Positions 22,187-32,772 of a DNA stretch of 64,000 nt are shown here, piece by piece; within the stretch, counting starts at the first letter, position 1, and the number at the start of each line of letters is the position of its first letter. The translations under genes and the position numbers were made by a program. Under the pieces are notes generated by a model. The model had not been told where the DNA came from, did no database searches, and saw nothing but the letters and a program-made list of their open reading frames with translations. The stretch is from Phytophthora hibernalis (Eukaryota > Oomycota > Peronosporomycetes > Peronosporales > Peronosporaceae): contig JAAKBF010000356.1 in NCBI GenBank assembly GCA_012656075.1, forward strand, positions 58,562 through 122,561, read 5' to 3'.

Positions 22187-22417
22187 GGGACTGGCTAAGG
22201 AGGGCCATTTGCGGGCAAGGCCATTTTCATAGACAGGCACCAATTCAGCATAGAGACGACTTGTTCTGACCACCATAATACGTCTGCATACAAAATTCAA
22301 TATCAAATCTGGGCGTTCCCGTCCCAGAATGCCGTTCCCGCTACGGAGGCCCATACAAAAACCTACATGTTTGGAAACGTTCCCGTCCCAAGGTAGCGTT
22401 CCCGCTTCACTTTCGAA

Positions 22418-23245
22418 ATGGCGTCCAACCCGATAAGCAGTCTTCCCCCTCGGGGCTATCAGGTGCTTGACCTGGGTCTATCCGACAGCATAATTACATC
22501 CCTGCTCAATGAGGCAACGTCTCTGACCTACAAGTCTGTCTTCGAGAAGATTGGCGGTAACGAAGACGACGAGTTCCGAGCCCAATCTAGGGTCACGGCG
22601 TCTGGTGCTGTTGCAGAACTGCAACGCGCGCTTCTCGACAGCACAAACTGCATCAACTCGGCATGGATTCTTCGTGAATTCTCTTACATGCGATCACTTC
22701 CAGGCGGTAGAGAGCAGGAGCCGCATCAAGATTATCCGCCGGGGTTCTCAAGACCCACGCTCGCAAAGGGCGTATTCCAGCCAGCATGATCATCGCCTTC
22801 CAAGAGAACACGCAGCTGAAGGTATTCAGTGGTTGCTTTGAGTCAAGGAACGACTCCGAGGATCGGGTGGTGAAGATCCCTGTCGGATTTTGTGTTATCT
22901 TTCTAGGTGATTTGATTCACAACGGTGTCGCCTACGACCATCAACCATCGCATACATTGCTACCTCGCGTTTGAGGGCATGCGCTGGGAACCGGACGTTG
23001 TGTCTAGCGTGCTCTTTAAGACGTACGACTGTCAGTTCTGCGGTCTCAAGATGTATGGGAGCGACAAGATGCGCAAGCACCGCTGGCTTTGCGTCAAGAA
23101 TCCGAGCAGTGGCAAGAACAAGGAGAAACGAAAGCGTGAAAACAATCCACTACTAGTAGGAAAGCTGGTGTGCTGTGTCTGCGAACGCGGGTACACTAAC
23201 CGCAGCTCCTATCGAACACACATTTCGCGCCCGCATAAGATGTAG
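22418..23245 (+). pseudogene. 2OG-Fe(II) oxygenase-like protein with C-terminal zinc finger, MULE cargo
   Basis: From the ATG at 22418 the protein runs through a helical start to H-Q-D (EPHQDYPPG, near 22720), the H-x-D iron-binding pair. A frameshift near 22770 leads into SMIIAFQENTQLKVFSG and then FLGDLIHNGVAYDHQ, whose histidine (near 22920) fits the distal iron ligand. After a second shift near 22945, RIHCYLAFEG supplies the arginine expected to bind 2-oxoglutarate. The tail has C-x2-C pairs with H-x3 spacing (CQFCGLKMYGSDKMRKHRW and CCVCERGYTNRSSYRTH), C2H2-like fingers, ending at 23245. Order and spacing fit a double-stranded beta-helix dioxygenase fused to a nucleic-acid-binding tail. 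Two frameshifts make this copy inactive. The substrate is unknown; an AlkB- or PhyH-like relation is only a guess. Confidence 0.5.
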
Positions 23246-23447
23246 CTTGTGTAGAAGGCAAAGCAGAGATTAGTCATAATTAAAGATAAAAATACGGTTG
23301 GACACCTAAATGATCAATGTGGATGTTGAAGTTGAAATCAGATTATGTATATTTGATTAAAGACTACGAAATGACGCATACTAAGTTTCTAAACTCTCCA
23401 ACCAGCGTATCCCCACGTCCGAGGAGGTGCAAAGCGTTCTTGGGAGG

Positions 23448-23695
23448 CTAGACTTTCAGCTTCAGCGCGCCAGAGCGGTCACACTCTAAGCCTCGTTTCC
23501 AAACAGTAGTCTTCGAGTCGTCAGTGTAGAAAGCTCGACGTTTTGTTAGGTTGAAGTTATGCTCTCTCGTCCAATGATGGAGAGAAGCAAGAGCCTCGTC
23601 CTCTGACGGATACGCTTTCGCCGGAGGAGGGGGATCGTAAATTCCGCTGAAAGCGACGCAGAGTCGAACTCGGAGATGCTGGTGTGGTCTTCCAT
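23448..23695 (-). pseudogene. MULE transposase N-terminal fragment (FAR1-like DNA-binding start)
   Basis: The minus strand from the ATG at 23695 reads an acidic start and, after one frameshift near 23640, AYPSEDEALASLHHWTREH followed by a lysine/arginine-rich stretch and CDRSGALKLK. The pattern S-x-x-E-A-x-x-x-L-x-x-W with a later C-D-R-x-G-x-x-x matches the N-terminal domain of oomycete MULE transposases. The rest of the transposase is absent and the frame ends at 23448. Its promoter side is interrupted by the Tc1 insertion at 23821. Confidence 0.6.
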
Positions 23696-23820
23696 ACTGA
23701 GAATGAGAAGTTGAGAGGTGAAGGTGCTGGTAGTTTGCGGTGTTGGACTCAAATGCGAGAGTGGCCAGCTGAGAACAAAAACTGAGAGTGGTTGAGCGTG
23801 ATAGAAATGCCACGAGAATA

Positions 23821-25404
23821 CACTCCTGGCCACAATATTACGGCCACCCACAAATTTGTTAATAACTTTTGAGCCACTGCGAGTTAGTCGGTGGTGTTTA
23901 GATATGAATTGCGCAACGTAGCAAGGAAGCATTGTTATGGATTAACGTTTGCGGAAGTGCAGTGTGAAGGGGGCTCACATACAAAAAACCGTATTGTACT
24001 ACTGGTCACAACTTACGGCCACCTATCTCACATACAAACATCAAGATAACTGGAATGATTGTCAAATCGACACTTCCTTGCATTTAGTAGTGGGTCGTGT
24101 TGCCATGTTTCGAGATGACCTCAATGCAGCGTTTTGGCATACTAGCCACCAGCTTCTTTAGGTACTCCATGTCTAAGAGCTCCCAAGCTCCCAAGATCGC
24201 AGCTTTCAGCTCCACAACGTGTCATACTGCCTTCCGTTCGCGTAGACAAGCTGATCCATCTTTGACCAGACGTTCTCGATCGGGTTCAGGTCCGGCGAGC
24301 GCGCTGGCTAGTCAAGGACGCGAACCTCCACCTCTTCGAAGAATTCGGTTGTCAACCGCGAGCGGTGGATCGAAGCGTTGTCCTGTTGGAAAATGAAGTC
24401 AAGTCCGTGGTGGAGGTGCGCGAACGGAAGCATAAACTCCGACATGGTGTTGATGTAGTGCTCGGAGGCCTGTCTACCTATGAGCACTGCCAGTTTCGAT
24501 TTCCCTTCCACGCTGAAGCTACCCCACACCATGACGGAGCCACCCCCATTTTGGCGTCGCACGGTTTGCCTTGCTGGGCGGCGTACGTCACGCCAGTAGT
24601 GGCGGAGACCATCTGGTCCATCGAGATTGAATTTTTTCGTCCGAGAAAATGATATGCTGCCACAGTTCCGGTTGTATCACCATGGCCTTCGCCCAGTTAA
24701 GACGCGTGAGCTTATGTTGCTTCGTCAGAGGAAGGGTGTTATCCATCTTCGCGTAGTCGAGCCAGTCGACGCCAGCAAGAAGGCGTCGAATGGTGCGGGT
24801 TGAGCACGCACAGGACAGGTCCTCCTTCAAGCGAGCTGCGCTGAAGTTGCCAGTGGCTACCTTACGAACAACGAGTCGGGTCTGTCGCTTGGTGAGGGCT
24901 GGTCTGCGTCCACACTTGCGCCGGTGTCGCCGAGGTTGGTTTTAGAGCCCTCTGAACGCAGTCCCGTGATCGGGCAACCGTCGTGGAGATATCCCTGATG
25001 CTGAGTCCCACCTCACTCAGTCCCTTGATACGTCCGCGTTCTTCGTCAGACAGTGGCGGTCCACGGCCCATTCAAAAGTGAAATGGCAAGCCCATGCGAA
25101 GAAGCCTCGCGCTCCGCTGGGCTCTCAGCGCCACCAATTACACTGGCGGTGAGTGTCGATTTGACAATCATTCCAGTTATCTTGATGTTTGTATGTGAGA
25201 TAGGTGGCCGTAAGTTGTGACCAGTAGTACAATACGGTTTTTGTATGTGAGCCCCCTTCACACTGCACTTCCGCAAACGTTAATCCATAACAATGCTTCC
25301 TTGCTACGTTGCGCAATACATATCTAAACACCACCGACTAACTCGCAGTGGCTCAAAAGTTATTAACAAATTTGTGGGTGGCCGTAATATTGTGGCCAGG
25401 AGTG
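23821..25404 (-). mobile_element. Tc1/mariner element with about 254-bp inverted repeats
   Basis: The element begins CACTCCTGGCCACAATATTA at 23821 and ends with its reverse complement at 25404. TA lies on each side (23819-23820 and 25405-25406), the standard Tc1/mariner target duplication. The inverted repeats run 23821-24074 and 25152-25404 and differ at only a few positions. Each repeat holds an inner word (GGTCACAACTTACGGCCACC) resembling its outer end, an IR/DR layout as in some Tc1 families. It encodes a damaged DD34E transposase. Confidence 0.9.
24084..25071 (-). pseudogene. Tc1-type DD34E transposase, broken
   Basis: The start at 25071 gives MGRGPPLSDEERGRIKGLSE with the paired helix-turn-helix (S-I-R-D-I-S-x-x-V-x-R-S). 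After frame changes near 24940 the catalytic core appears: IIFSDEK (first Asp, about 24660), G-G-G-S-V-M-V-W-G (about 24540), QQDNASIH (second Asp) and PARSPDLNPIENVW (catalytic Glu). The spacing from second Asp to Glu is 34 residues, the Tc1 type. A TAG stop at about 24311 replaces the Trp normally before PARSPDL, and another frame change follows IIFSDEK. The remaining C-terminus ends at the TAA at 24084-24086. Confidence 0.8.
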
Positions 25405-25914
25405 TAGCTATCCCGTAAATCCACCACCAATCATTCAGTTTTAAAAGATGTGGGGGTCTGTAGCCTCCAAATTCAGGCTTAGACAAAATTTCGACTGTAG
25501 CGGGAACGGCATAATGGGACGGGAACGGGTGGTGCCGTTTGTACAATTGTCGAAATTGGTGCCTGTCTATGAAAATGGCCTTGCCCGCAAATGGCCCTCC
25601 TTAGCCAGTCCCTTACAAGTTGTAAGGTGCTGTAAGTTACAACACCGGCAACATGATAAGCTTTGGGCATTGCATAATTGATGGTCTCCAATAACCAATT
25701 TGGTTACCAAAGGAACAATCGCAACAATTCTCTCTCACGTCTAGCGTCACGGCATCATTTTCTGCACGTGAGTACCGGTACATGTAACCAGAACGGATCA
25801 CCTCAAACCAAAGATTTGCTCAACGTGCTTCGAAAAATACAACCTTCCAGAGTTGCACGTATCTCGCCAGCACTAATCTTTCAGTTCTGAAGCTTCCCCC
25901 AACCAAGCTCAAAT

Positions 25915-26646
25915 ATGAACATACCGGTACTGTCACTTGTTTTCACGCTGTTGTTCATCATCTCTATCTCTATTAGAGCCGACGAGCTTGCGTACGATGC
26001 GGTGATCCTCTTCCCGAAAACGCAACCTACAACCACTGAGTACGCGATCGGTCTCAAGTTCAAGCCCCGACTTGCCATTAGGAGCGGCTGCATACCATTC
26101 CCTGCCGTCGATAAAGATGGCAACACCAACGAAGGCCTGAGCGCAGTTACGGTGGGTATTTCCTACGAATGTTCGAGCTGTCCTCTCGGGTCACAAGTTT
26201 ACGGTCGCTCGACGAAGCTCAATGCCAATTGGGCCATCATGTACGCGTTTTACTTTCCGAGAGACCGGTCGAAAATCCCGTACTACTTCGGTCATCGTCA
26301 CTCCTGGGAGCATGCTATTGTATGGCTTGACAGCCCCTCCACGAGCGCGGCGGTAGTGGGCGTGACAATAACGGAAGCATCTAACCGGTACCGCATGTAC
26401 ACATCTCCTGCTCCTCAGTTGCTAAATGGAACCCACTTCAAGCTCGAATAAACCGTCAAGTTTGGAAGTAGCCACTATCTGAAGAGCACTGCAATGAATG
26501 GGAAATTTTATCCCTTGGTCATGTGGGACGATCTGACGGATGATGCACGCTCGGCGCTGGAATCAGAGGACTTCAACGACAATGAGGCGCCAATGAACGA
26601 CGAAAACTTCATGTCAAACGTTGAAGAAGCCTATCCATGGGAGTAA
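25915..26646 (+). pseudogene. NLP (NPP1-type) secreted protein gene with in-frame nonsense codon
   Basis: The ATG at 25915 starts a signal peptide (about 22 residues, FTLLFIISISIRA). The NLP fold follows, with the family heptapeptide region at residues 126-132 read as GHRHSWE. In cytolytic NLPs this is GHRHDWE, so the metal-binding Asp is Ser here. The upstream core has NWAIMYAFYFPRD, usual for the family. A TAA at 26449-26451 ends the protein at 178 residues. The same frame runs on without a further stop to 26646 (243 codons in all), carrying an acidic NLP-like C-terminus. NLPs are secreted; active ones damage dicot membranes, and many oomycete members with changed heptapeptides are non-toxic. 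This copy is expected to be truncated and probably non-functional. It converges on the hAT-derived gene 89 bases away. Confidence 0.8.
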
Positions 26647-26735
26647 AGCGTAGACTTTGACAAGCTTCCAGGCCCAACACAAATAAACGATAAGCAACTT
26701 TGATTTGTTTTTCTTCATCGTCCTGCAATCCAACC

Positions 26736-29709
26736 TTATACTCCGATGCGCTCCATCTCCGGGATTCGAGAAACACTTCGACAGAAAAGTACCTGAGCTG
26801 CCACTTCAATGTCCAGTCGAGCCTTCTTTTCACGCATCAATTGGCCATAGTTCGTAAAAGCTTCTTGGAACGGCGTCGAGACAGCGCTAATGCACAGATA
26901 CTTCTTGGCTAGTCGAGCTAGCGACGGAAAAAGTCGCTGATAGCGACTCCACCACTCAAGTGGGTCGTGCTCGGTCTCATCCGTAGCTGGCAAAGACGGT
27001 GAGTCCAGAAATTGCTGCACCTGAGCTTTTAGCTTGTCGAGCTCGGTGGCAGGTTCGTCAAGTGGGAAGAACTCGTGCAACAGAGCTGCTGCCTTTTTGT
27101 TGGCGAAAGAAACGCTTACAGCCGATGCTGCTGAGCCTTTGGTATTCAGATCTTGTTTCTTCTGTTCGTCGCTTTGGTCGTCTTCAGTAGATGGATCATG
27201 CTGGTGTTGGTCATCTTCGACGCCTTCATCTTCCTTGTCATTCACGCCGAGAAGCACGTAAAGTGCCTCAATTAGTCGTTCCTTCTCTGGTGCTGGCAAA
27301 AACGGCAGTGACTTGAAGCGTGGGTCCAGTAGACACGATAAATACGGCGACGATGGAGCTTGCCCGGATGAGCAGAGATCCATGCTAAGGTTGGCGACGA
27401 TAGTATGACGAACTGTCGCGACAAGCGGGTTTGTCACCCACGTTCCAGCATCCGCTAGGTGCTTTTTCAACGAGTGCAAGAGCGGATACACTATCGACAG
27501 ACCAGGATACGTGAGGGGCGAGACGTGCACTAGTCCCTCAATCGGATCCAATAGCCGTGCTAATTGCTTAAGCGCTGCCCATTCTTCCGAAGACAGCTCG
27601 CAACACACGAACCGTAGCTGCATCGGCCTTCGAGCAGGGTTCGTGTCGCTCTCTAGCCCAGTTTTGTAGCGTAACAACATCGGCTCCAACTCCACAATAC
27701 GGCACATCATCTCTGTCGTCGAGTTCCACCGATCATCAAAGTCGCAAATTACAGGTCGAGCTTCGCCACAGTTACCGCTTGACGGCGTCGGTGTTGCACA
27801 AGTAGAAGTTTGAGTGGAAGATGTTGCGTCATCTGCTGTTGCATCCAAGTTCGGGTCCTCCTTGGCTCCGTCCAATTCGTCGCCTATAGTCATGTTGCCG
27901 CTGTCTGCAATGCTTACGCTGACCCCGTCGGCAGTAGCAGCGATGGATGCAGCTTGAGCTGACGCTACTGAGGCTGCAGAGGCTTCCTCGCCCATGCTGC
28001 GCTGTAAAGCAAGAAAAATCTGATACTCGGAAGGATTCTGGATGAAATAGGACACATAGTTCCGGCACCTACGGGTGAGATCAGCACATTCGCGTAAGCC
28101 ACTGGAGACAGCACTCTCAAGCTCTTCCACAAAGCAGCGGACGACAGCTAAACCCGGATACTCGCTGTGAATTGCGGTCGCTTCGGCCTCTGCTTCGGCC
28201 TGAGCTTCTGCAACCGTTTGTGCGCTATCGCTGTCGTTATCTTGTGCAGAATTGGTAGTTGGGGTGTGAGGCCGCATCGTAAGAGCTGCAACTTTAGACG
28301 ACGGGATGTCCCATTTATCCATGACGTCCCGAAGTAGTGCGATTGTATTCACACGTTCATCCAGCGGTAGCACGTATACCTCCAAAACACAATCGCGGCG
28401 CCTGAAACCACGCGAGATCCAGTGGCCACTTACAGTGAGTACATTTTGGCCAAACGCAGACGTCCAATTATTCAGAGACAAACTCAGAACTTCGACATCC
28501 GCCATGACTTCCTTCAAAATCTCGCGCTGCGAATAGTACAGATTCGCTAGCGCCAACTTGATCGTGTCTTCGGACGGGAGCTTCGGAACGGACCCGCCCA
28601 TTCCTGCACCACCGAAACCCAAGGCACTTCCGTATCCAAAATTCAGTCCAGGCGTCGGCCACTCTGTGGATCCTCCAAACAACAGCATACTCAACTCTGT
28701 GCCCATGTGTGAGACGTCCAGCGGTTCGTACTGGGCAATCAGGTACTTCAATAACCTGTGCGTGAGAATCTTCTGGTTCGCAGCGTTGTTGGCATTGCCA
28801 TTGGTACTATTTGACATGTTCCCACTGATACTGGAGCTGTGTCGTCGTCCTCGCAGCATCCCCGCAGAGAATCCCGTCACCGTTGCGTAGTCGAAGAACC
28901 TCTGGTCGAGTCCGACGCCCATTTCGTCGGTCAACTCGAAACCTGCAGGGAACTGCAGTGCACCCGACGAGGCCGTGGCAGCTGTCGATGGTAACGTCAC
29001 GAACCCAGACGGATCGAACTCTGCGGTTGCAACTCCAAGTGCAGCATTCGAACCGATGACTGTAGTCGGGTCCGCCTGATCCACGACCAACTTCCGTCTC
29101 TTGGAAGCTGCGGATCCGCCACTACCTGCTCGTCGTCTCGCCGTCCTCAGCTCCATGAGCTGGTGTCTTTGTTTGCCGCCCAGAGGCTCCCCAGGCGACA
29201 AACTGCCCAACATCCCGGCCGTATCCGACGGTAATAAGATTGCCGAGTTCGTGGCCGCCGGTGACGTGATCATCTGGCGACGCTGGTGGTGGAGCATCCC
29301 CTCGGGTATTCGTAATCAGCCGCGCTTTTGCCTGGCGCATACTTGTGGTGCTTTTTCGCAGATGGCGGTTCATGGTGGACGTTCCGCCAGAGTAAGCGAA
29401 TCGCGTCGTCTGAGATGGACACAAGGTGCAGATGACGAACTTGCCGCTCGCGTCCTTGACGAAGTAGTCCCAGATGAAACTCGGGAGGACCAGGGCGGCC
29501 TCGGCCTTGTCACTGCCCAGTCGACCCCCACGTCCGCGACGACGAGAGGAGATGGCCCCTTCTTCGTCCTCCACGTGCTCATGTTGTTGGACACTGGTGT
29601 CCTCTTGCGGGTCCACGGAGGCGTCTACAACGTCCACGTCTACATCCTCCGCCGCCTTGGCTTCAACTTGGTCATGCGGTTCGTCCAGGACCGGGCCGAT
29701 GAGCTCCAT
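26736..29709 (-). CDS. hAT-transposase-derived gene (BED finger plus 853-codon body), possibly domesticated
   Basis: The N-terminal frame from the ATG at 29709 is acidic, then carries a BED-type finger: S-F-I-W-D-Y-F, CTLC and H-L-R-K (about 29480-29345). It shifts frame near 29340-29200, where an intron or frameshift must join it to an 853-codon open frame ending at 26736. That frame has the hAT body: L-S-L-N-N-W-T-S at residues 273-280, G-H-W-I at 291-294, and a C-terminal dimerisation-like region (DPLEWW and FPSLARLAKKYLCISAVS, about 785-815). In active hAT enzymes the first motif is D-x-W-T-S and an Asp-Asn-Ala follows K-V-A-A-L-T. Here the first Asp is Asn and the second site reads M-R-P-H-T. 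A long frame kept open with catalytic positions lost suggests a recruited, non-transposing protein. Terminal repeats were not found nearby. Confidence 0.65.
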
Positions 29710-29784
29710 GGTGAGACCGCGGTTGGCTTGCGAATGTATGGCTCGGCGGTTCACTGGCTGCCACCCTCTATAGGAGAAAGACAC

Positions 29785-30545
29785 AGGTGCTCTTAAACTG
29801 TATTCAATGTAGATTACACAAAATAGATTGTGTAAGATAACTTCTTACACAATCTATTAATGTATAAAATATTAATAAATACATTTGTGCCAGGTTGCTC
29901 CAAAAAAATGTACTAAAACTGATCAAACTGATGACCAGTTTTTAGAAAGCCGGCCGTTTTTGAAACCTACATAAAATGACACTTTTTAAATTGTTAACTT
30001 TTAGAATGTTTACCAGTTCTAGAATCAGGAAGAAAAAGAAAAATGCGACTTCTCAAATGACTTGCCACTGGGATGGACACTAGGAGGACATTTAACCTGG
30101 AGTAGCCTCCCAAGGTGTCGTTAGCCAAAGAAGCTCAGTGACAACAATGTGCCTCACTGAGAAAACGAAATCGAGTAGCCTTCTCTTACTTGTAAGAGAA
30201 GTAAGACTTCGTTGTGTGTGCGATTTTGTGTAGGTTTAGGTTACTTAGGTCAGACGCCACACTATAGTCTAACTTAGATCGGATTCGTATTTATGATGTG
30301 ATTAGTGGCCTTTTTATAATCCAACGACCCAACCACTGGCTGCATTTCGCACCAGTGCCGTCCGCGGTCTGCGCCCGAACCACAAAAACAATGTTTCATT
30401 ATTAAATCTACCCCGAAGCCCCCTGCTCCACTGGTGCGACACCTTCGAAGCGCACGTGCGACTGCGTACATTTAGTCGTCTGAAGTAAATTTGGGTCATA
30501 TTTGGTACAATGTAATTTAAATTTAATAATATTATGTGTTGAAGT
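29785..30545. other. intergenic, AT-rich, with two perfect hairpins
   Basis: No gene is recognised. A 15-bp stem with 7-base loop lies at 29822-29858 (AATAGATTGTGTAAG and its complement). A 10-bp stem lies at 30180-30201 (CTTCTCTTAC and GTAAGAGAAG). They could be terminator-like or remnants of small elements between two genes transcribed away from each other. Confidence 0.5.
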
Positions 30546-31959
30546 ATGGAGCCTGAATACGTCTGTGAGGGCTGTCTCCACGACTTCAGTCGTTCGGATC
30601 ACCTACGAAAGCACCAGCAAGGGCGTTGCCGTGGCATCCCATCCCCTCCATGTCAGCTTTGTGAAATCTGCTGGCAGTGGGTGAAGGGCAATCGCCACCA
30701 CCTCGCTCGTGCCGCGGGCTTGACGACCGGGTTACCCACCGTAACTAGGTGGCCGAAGCCAGACGACAGAGGGACGCTACGTGGCACCGACAGCGTCATC
30801 AACATCATCATCAATCTGACGATGCTGCGGTCGATGAGCGTAATCAAATTGAACAGCTGCTTTTGAGCAGCGATGGTGATCCTGATGATGGAGATGCTGT
30901 CTTTACGGGAAATCTGCTGGCAGTGGGTGAAGGGCAATCGCCACCACCTCGCTCGTGCCGCGGGCTTGACGACCGGGTTACCCACCGTAACTAGGTGGCC
31001 GAAGCCAGACGACAGAGGGACGCTACGTGGCACCGACAGCGTCATCAACATCATCATCAATCTGACGATGCTGCGGTCGATGAGCGTAATCAAATTGAAC
31101 AGCTGCTTTTGAGCAGCGATGGTGATCCTGATGATGGAGATGCTGTCTTTACGGGACCAGAGCGTAATCAAGTCGACGAACTGATCCTGAGCAACGATGG
31201 GAATGATGGTAACGCCGACAATGTGGCAATCGACATAGAAATTGAAGACGAACAAGATTGCTTCGATCTTGCTGACTTTGAATGGAATGAGATCGAGTTG
31301 GACGCACTGGTCTCGTCAGCTGAGGAGGGGCAACAAAAACGGACGCGTGAAGATGGCAATTTCCAAGGACATGAAGGGGTTATTGACTGCATTATCTGCC
31401 TGTGCGCTCTCGATGGTGAACAATGGATATGCGGCCGCGACAGCTGTCGTCAGCCGTTCCACCGGGATTGCATAAAGGCTTCCATTCCCGTTGACCCACG
31501 ATGCAGTAACTGTCGCTACCCCATTCAACTTGACGTGGAAGATGACGAGGTGATGATTGTCAAGCACGAGCCCGCTCGACCCAAGTGTGCTGTCTGTAAC
31601 AATGTCATCACTGGAATTGTACTGGAAGGTCAACAGTGCAGCCATACACTTGAATACGAGTGTCTCATGGCCTACAACGCACAATTTTGGGGAACATCAG
31701 AAACCGTGATTTGCAGTGCCCCGTGTGTTCACATCCCTTTCCGGTTCCTGGTATGACGAGTGACGACGAAGCTGACAACTACGAGGACGACGTCGAGGAT
31801 GAAGCGTACGAGTACAACGTCGAGGCCGGTGAATTCGAGGAATCTGAAGAGGCGTCGGAAAGTGCTTCAGGAACGGGCGGCGACAGTGCGGATGAGTACC
31901 ACGCGAGTGATTTCGTCAGCTCGTCAGACTCAGAAGAGGAATACAACCCGGATGAGTAG
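30546..31959 (+). pseudogene. zinc-finger/RING-type protein gene with internal duplication and frame breaks
   Basis: The start at 30546 gives a C2HC-like finger (C-E-G-C, then H-L-R-K-H-Q-Q-G-R-C). The centre is duplicated in tandem (246 bp). In the frame from about 30995 an acidic region leads to a RING-type finger (CIICLCALDGEQWICG, then C-x4-F-H-R-D-C and C-S-N-C, about 31388-31525). A second RING-like pair follows (CAVCNNVI near 31592 and, after a frame change near 31690, QCPVCSHPFPVPG). The last 70 residues are strongly acidic and end at the TAG at 31957-31959. RING domains usually act in ubiquitin transfer. Frame changes near 30745 and 31690 and stops between the repeats argue for a pseudogene unless introns are present. 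Confidence 0.5.
30663..31154. repeat. 246-bp tandem duplication
   Basis: Copies 30663-30908 and 30909-31154 appear identical. The length is a multiple of three. The duplicated piece starts at GAAATCTGCTGGCAG and ends GTCTTTACGG. Confidence 0.95.
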
Positions 31960-32054
31960 GAGTAGCAGTAGTTCTACGATGGGATGATGTGCATAATTAC
32001 GTAATGAAATCAAGTTGGTTTGTGATCATTTATATAGACGTTTGTATGATCCCA

Positions 32055-32375
32055 AATGTACAATAAGGGACGACAGTACAATAAATGACGACAGAGTACA
32101 ATATAGGACGACAGAGTACAATGAGAGACGACAGTACAATAAAAGCGAGAGGTACAATAAAGGCCGACAGTACAATATATCGCGGCAGGTACAATGAGGG
32201 ACGACAGTACAATGAGGGCGATAGGGTACAATGAAGGACGACAGTATAATGAGGGACGATAAGATGCAATGAAGGACGACAGTACTATAAAATATGATGG
32301 GATACAATGAGGGACGACAGTACAATGAGGAAACGACGTACAATGAGGGACGACAGTACAACGAGGGACGACGAC
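32055..32375 (+). repeat. minisatellite, unit about 18-20 bp (GGACGACAGTACAATGAG)
   Basis: About 15 degenerate copies of a unit built from GTACAATGAGG and GACGACA run without a break. The array starts right after the end of the recombinase tail on the minus strand. Single units in the opposite orientation lie at the other end of the element near 39503-39548. Confidence 0.9.
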
Positions 32376-32772
32376 CTTTACGATCGTCTGTTCTTACGAA
32401 TAGCAGTAAGAATCTTGTTCACCGTCAGTTCCCTTGCACACAACCTGTAAAGCTGCTCTCGAATGAATGTCGATCGTCACCGTGTTCCGCACGAATGTAC
32501 TCTGCAATGATTTTCATCAGGGAAAGACGCGACCGGTGTAGCTTGCGTTCATGTGGAAGCATATCAACGCCCACTCTATACTGATGACATGCTGGGTTAG
32601 GCTTCCAGTACTGGTCAACGTAGTCTCGCCACGTCTTGGTGTCGAGAAGCTCTGATACCACGTGCGTGGTATCCAAGTTGTCCACATTTGCTGTAGATTC
32701 AAGAAGCTCGGTTGATTCTTCAGGATCAGTGGCTCGAGTTGAGCATTGAATGATTCCCATGTCCTTAACCAC
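32376..32772 (-). pseudogene. C-terminal tail of the recombinase, GCR1-like DNA-binding domain
   Basis: The 116-residue frame ending at 32425 contains K-T-W-R-D-Y-V-D-Q-Y-W, P-H-E-R-K-L-H-R-S-R-L-S and K-I-I-A-E-Y-I. After a frame change it ends VNKILTAIRKNRRS near 32376. The layout (tryptophan-rich start, basic centre, I-A-x-E/Y-I-R helix, final A-I-R) is like the GCR1_C domain found after the recombinase in many Cryptons. It is cut from the catalytic part by the copia insertion. Confidence 0.5.

Larger units (their letters stand above)
22187..25614. mobile_element. MULE (Mutator-like) element with oxygenase cargo, split by a Tc1 insertion
   Basis: The left end begins GGGACTGGCTAAGGAGGG and the right end finishes with its reverse complement. 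The ends share about 55 nearly identical bases, then a second block with CGTTCCCGTCCCA and TGCCGTTCCCGCTAC (left to about 22343, right from about 25502). TTACAAGT lies directly outside both ends (22179-22186 and 25615-25622), a perfect 8-bp target duplication. Inside are a broken 2OG-oxygenase/zinc-finger gene (22418-23245), the N-terminus of a MULE transposase (23448-23695) and a complete Tc1-type element (23821-25404). Removing the latter leaves about 1.84 kb, so this is an internally deleted, non-autonomous MULE. Confidence 0.75.

Noticed and set aside
24308..24562. Possible separate small gene inside the Tc1 element
   Set aside because: It is the middle of the broken DD34E transposase (GGGSVMVWG and QQDNASIH), not an independent gene.
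28558..28890. Plus-strand frame with a hydrophobic stretch suggesting a secreted protein
   Set aside because: It lies wholly inside the long minus-strand hAT-derived frame and has no supporting signal.
30653..31255. 200-codon minus-strand frame with repeated segments
   Set aside because: The repetition comes from the 246-bp tandem duplication; the plus strand encodes the zinc-finger gene.
32055..32375. CRISPR-like array
   Set aside because: The units are degenerate, contiguous and without unique spacers; it is a minisatellite in a eukaryotic genome.
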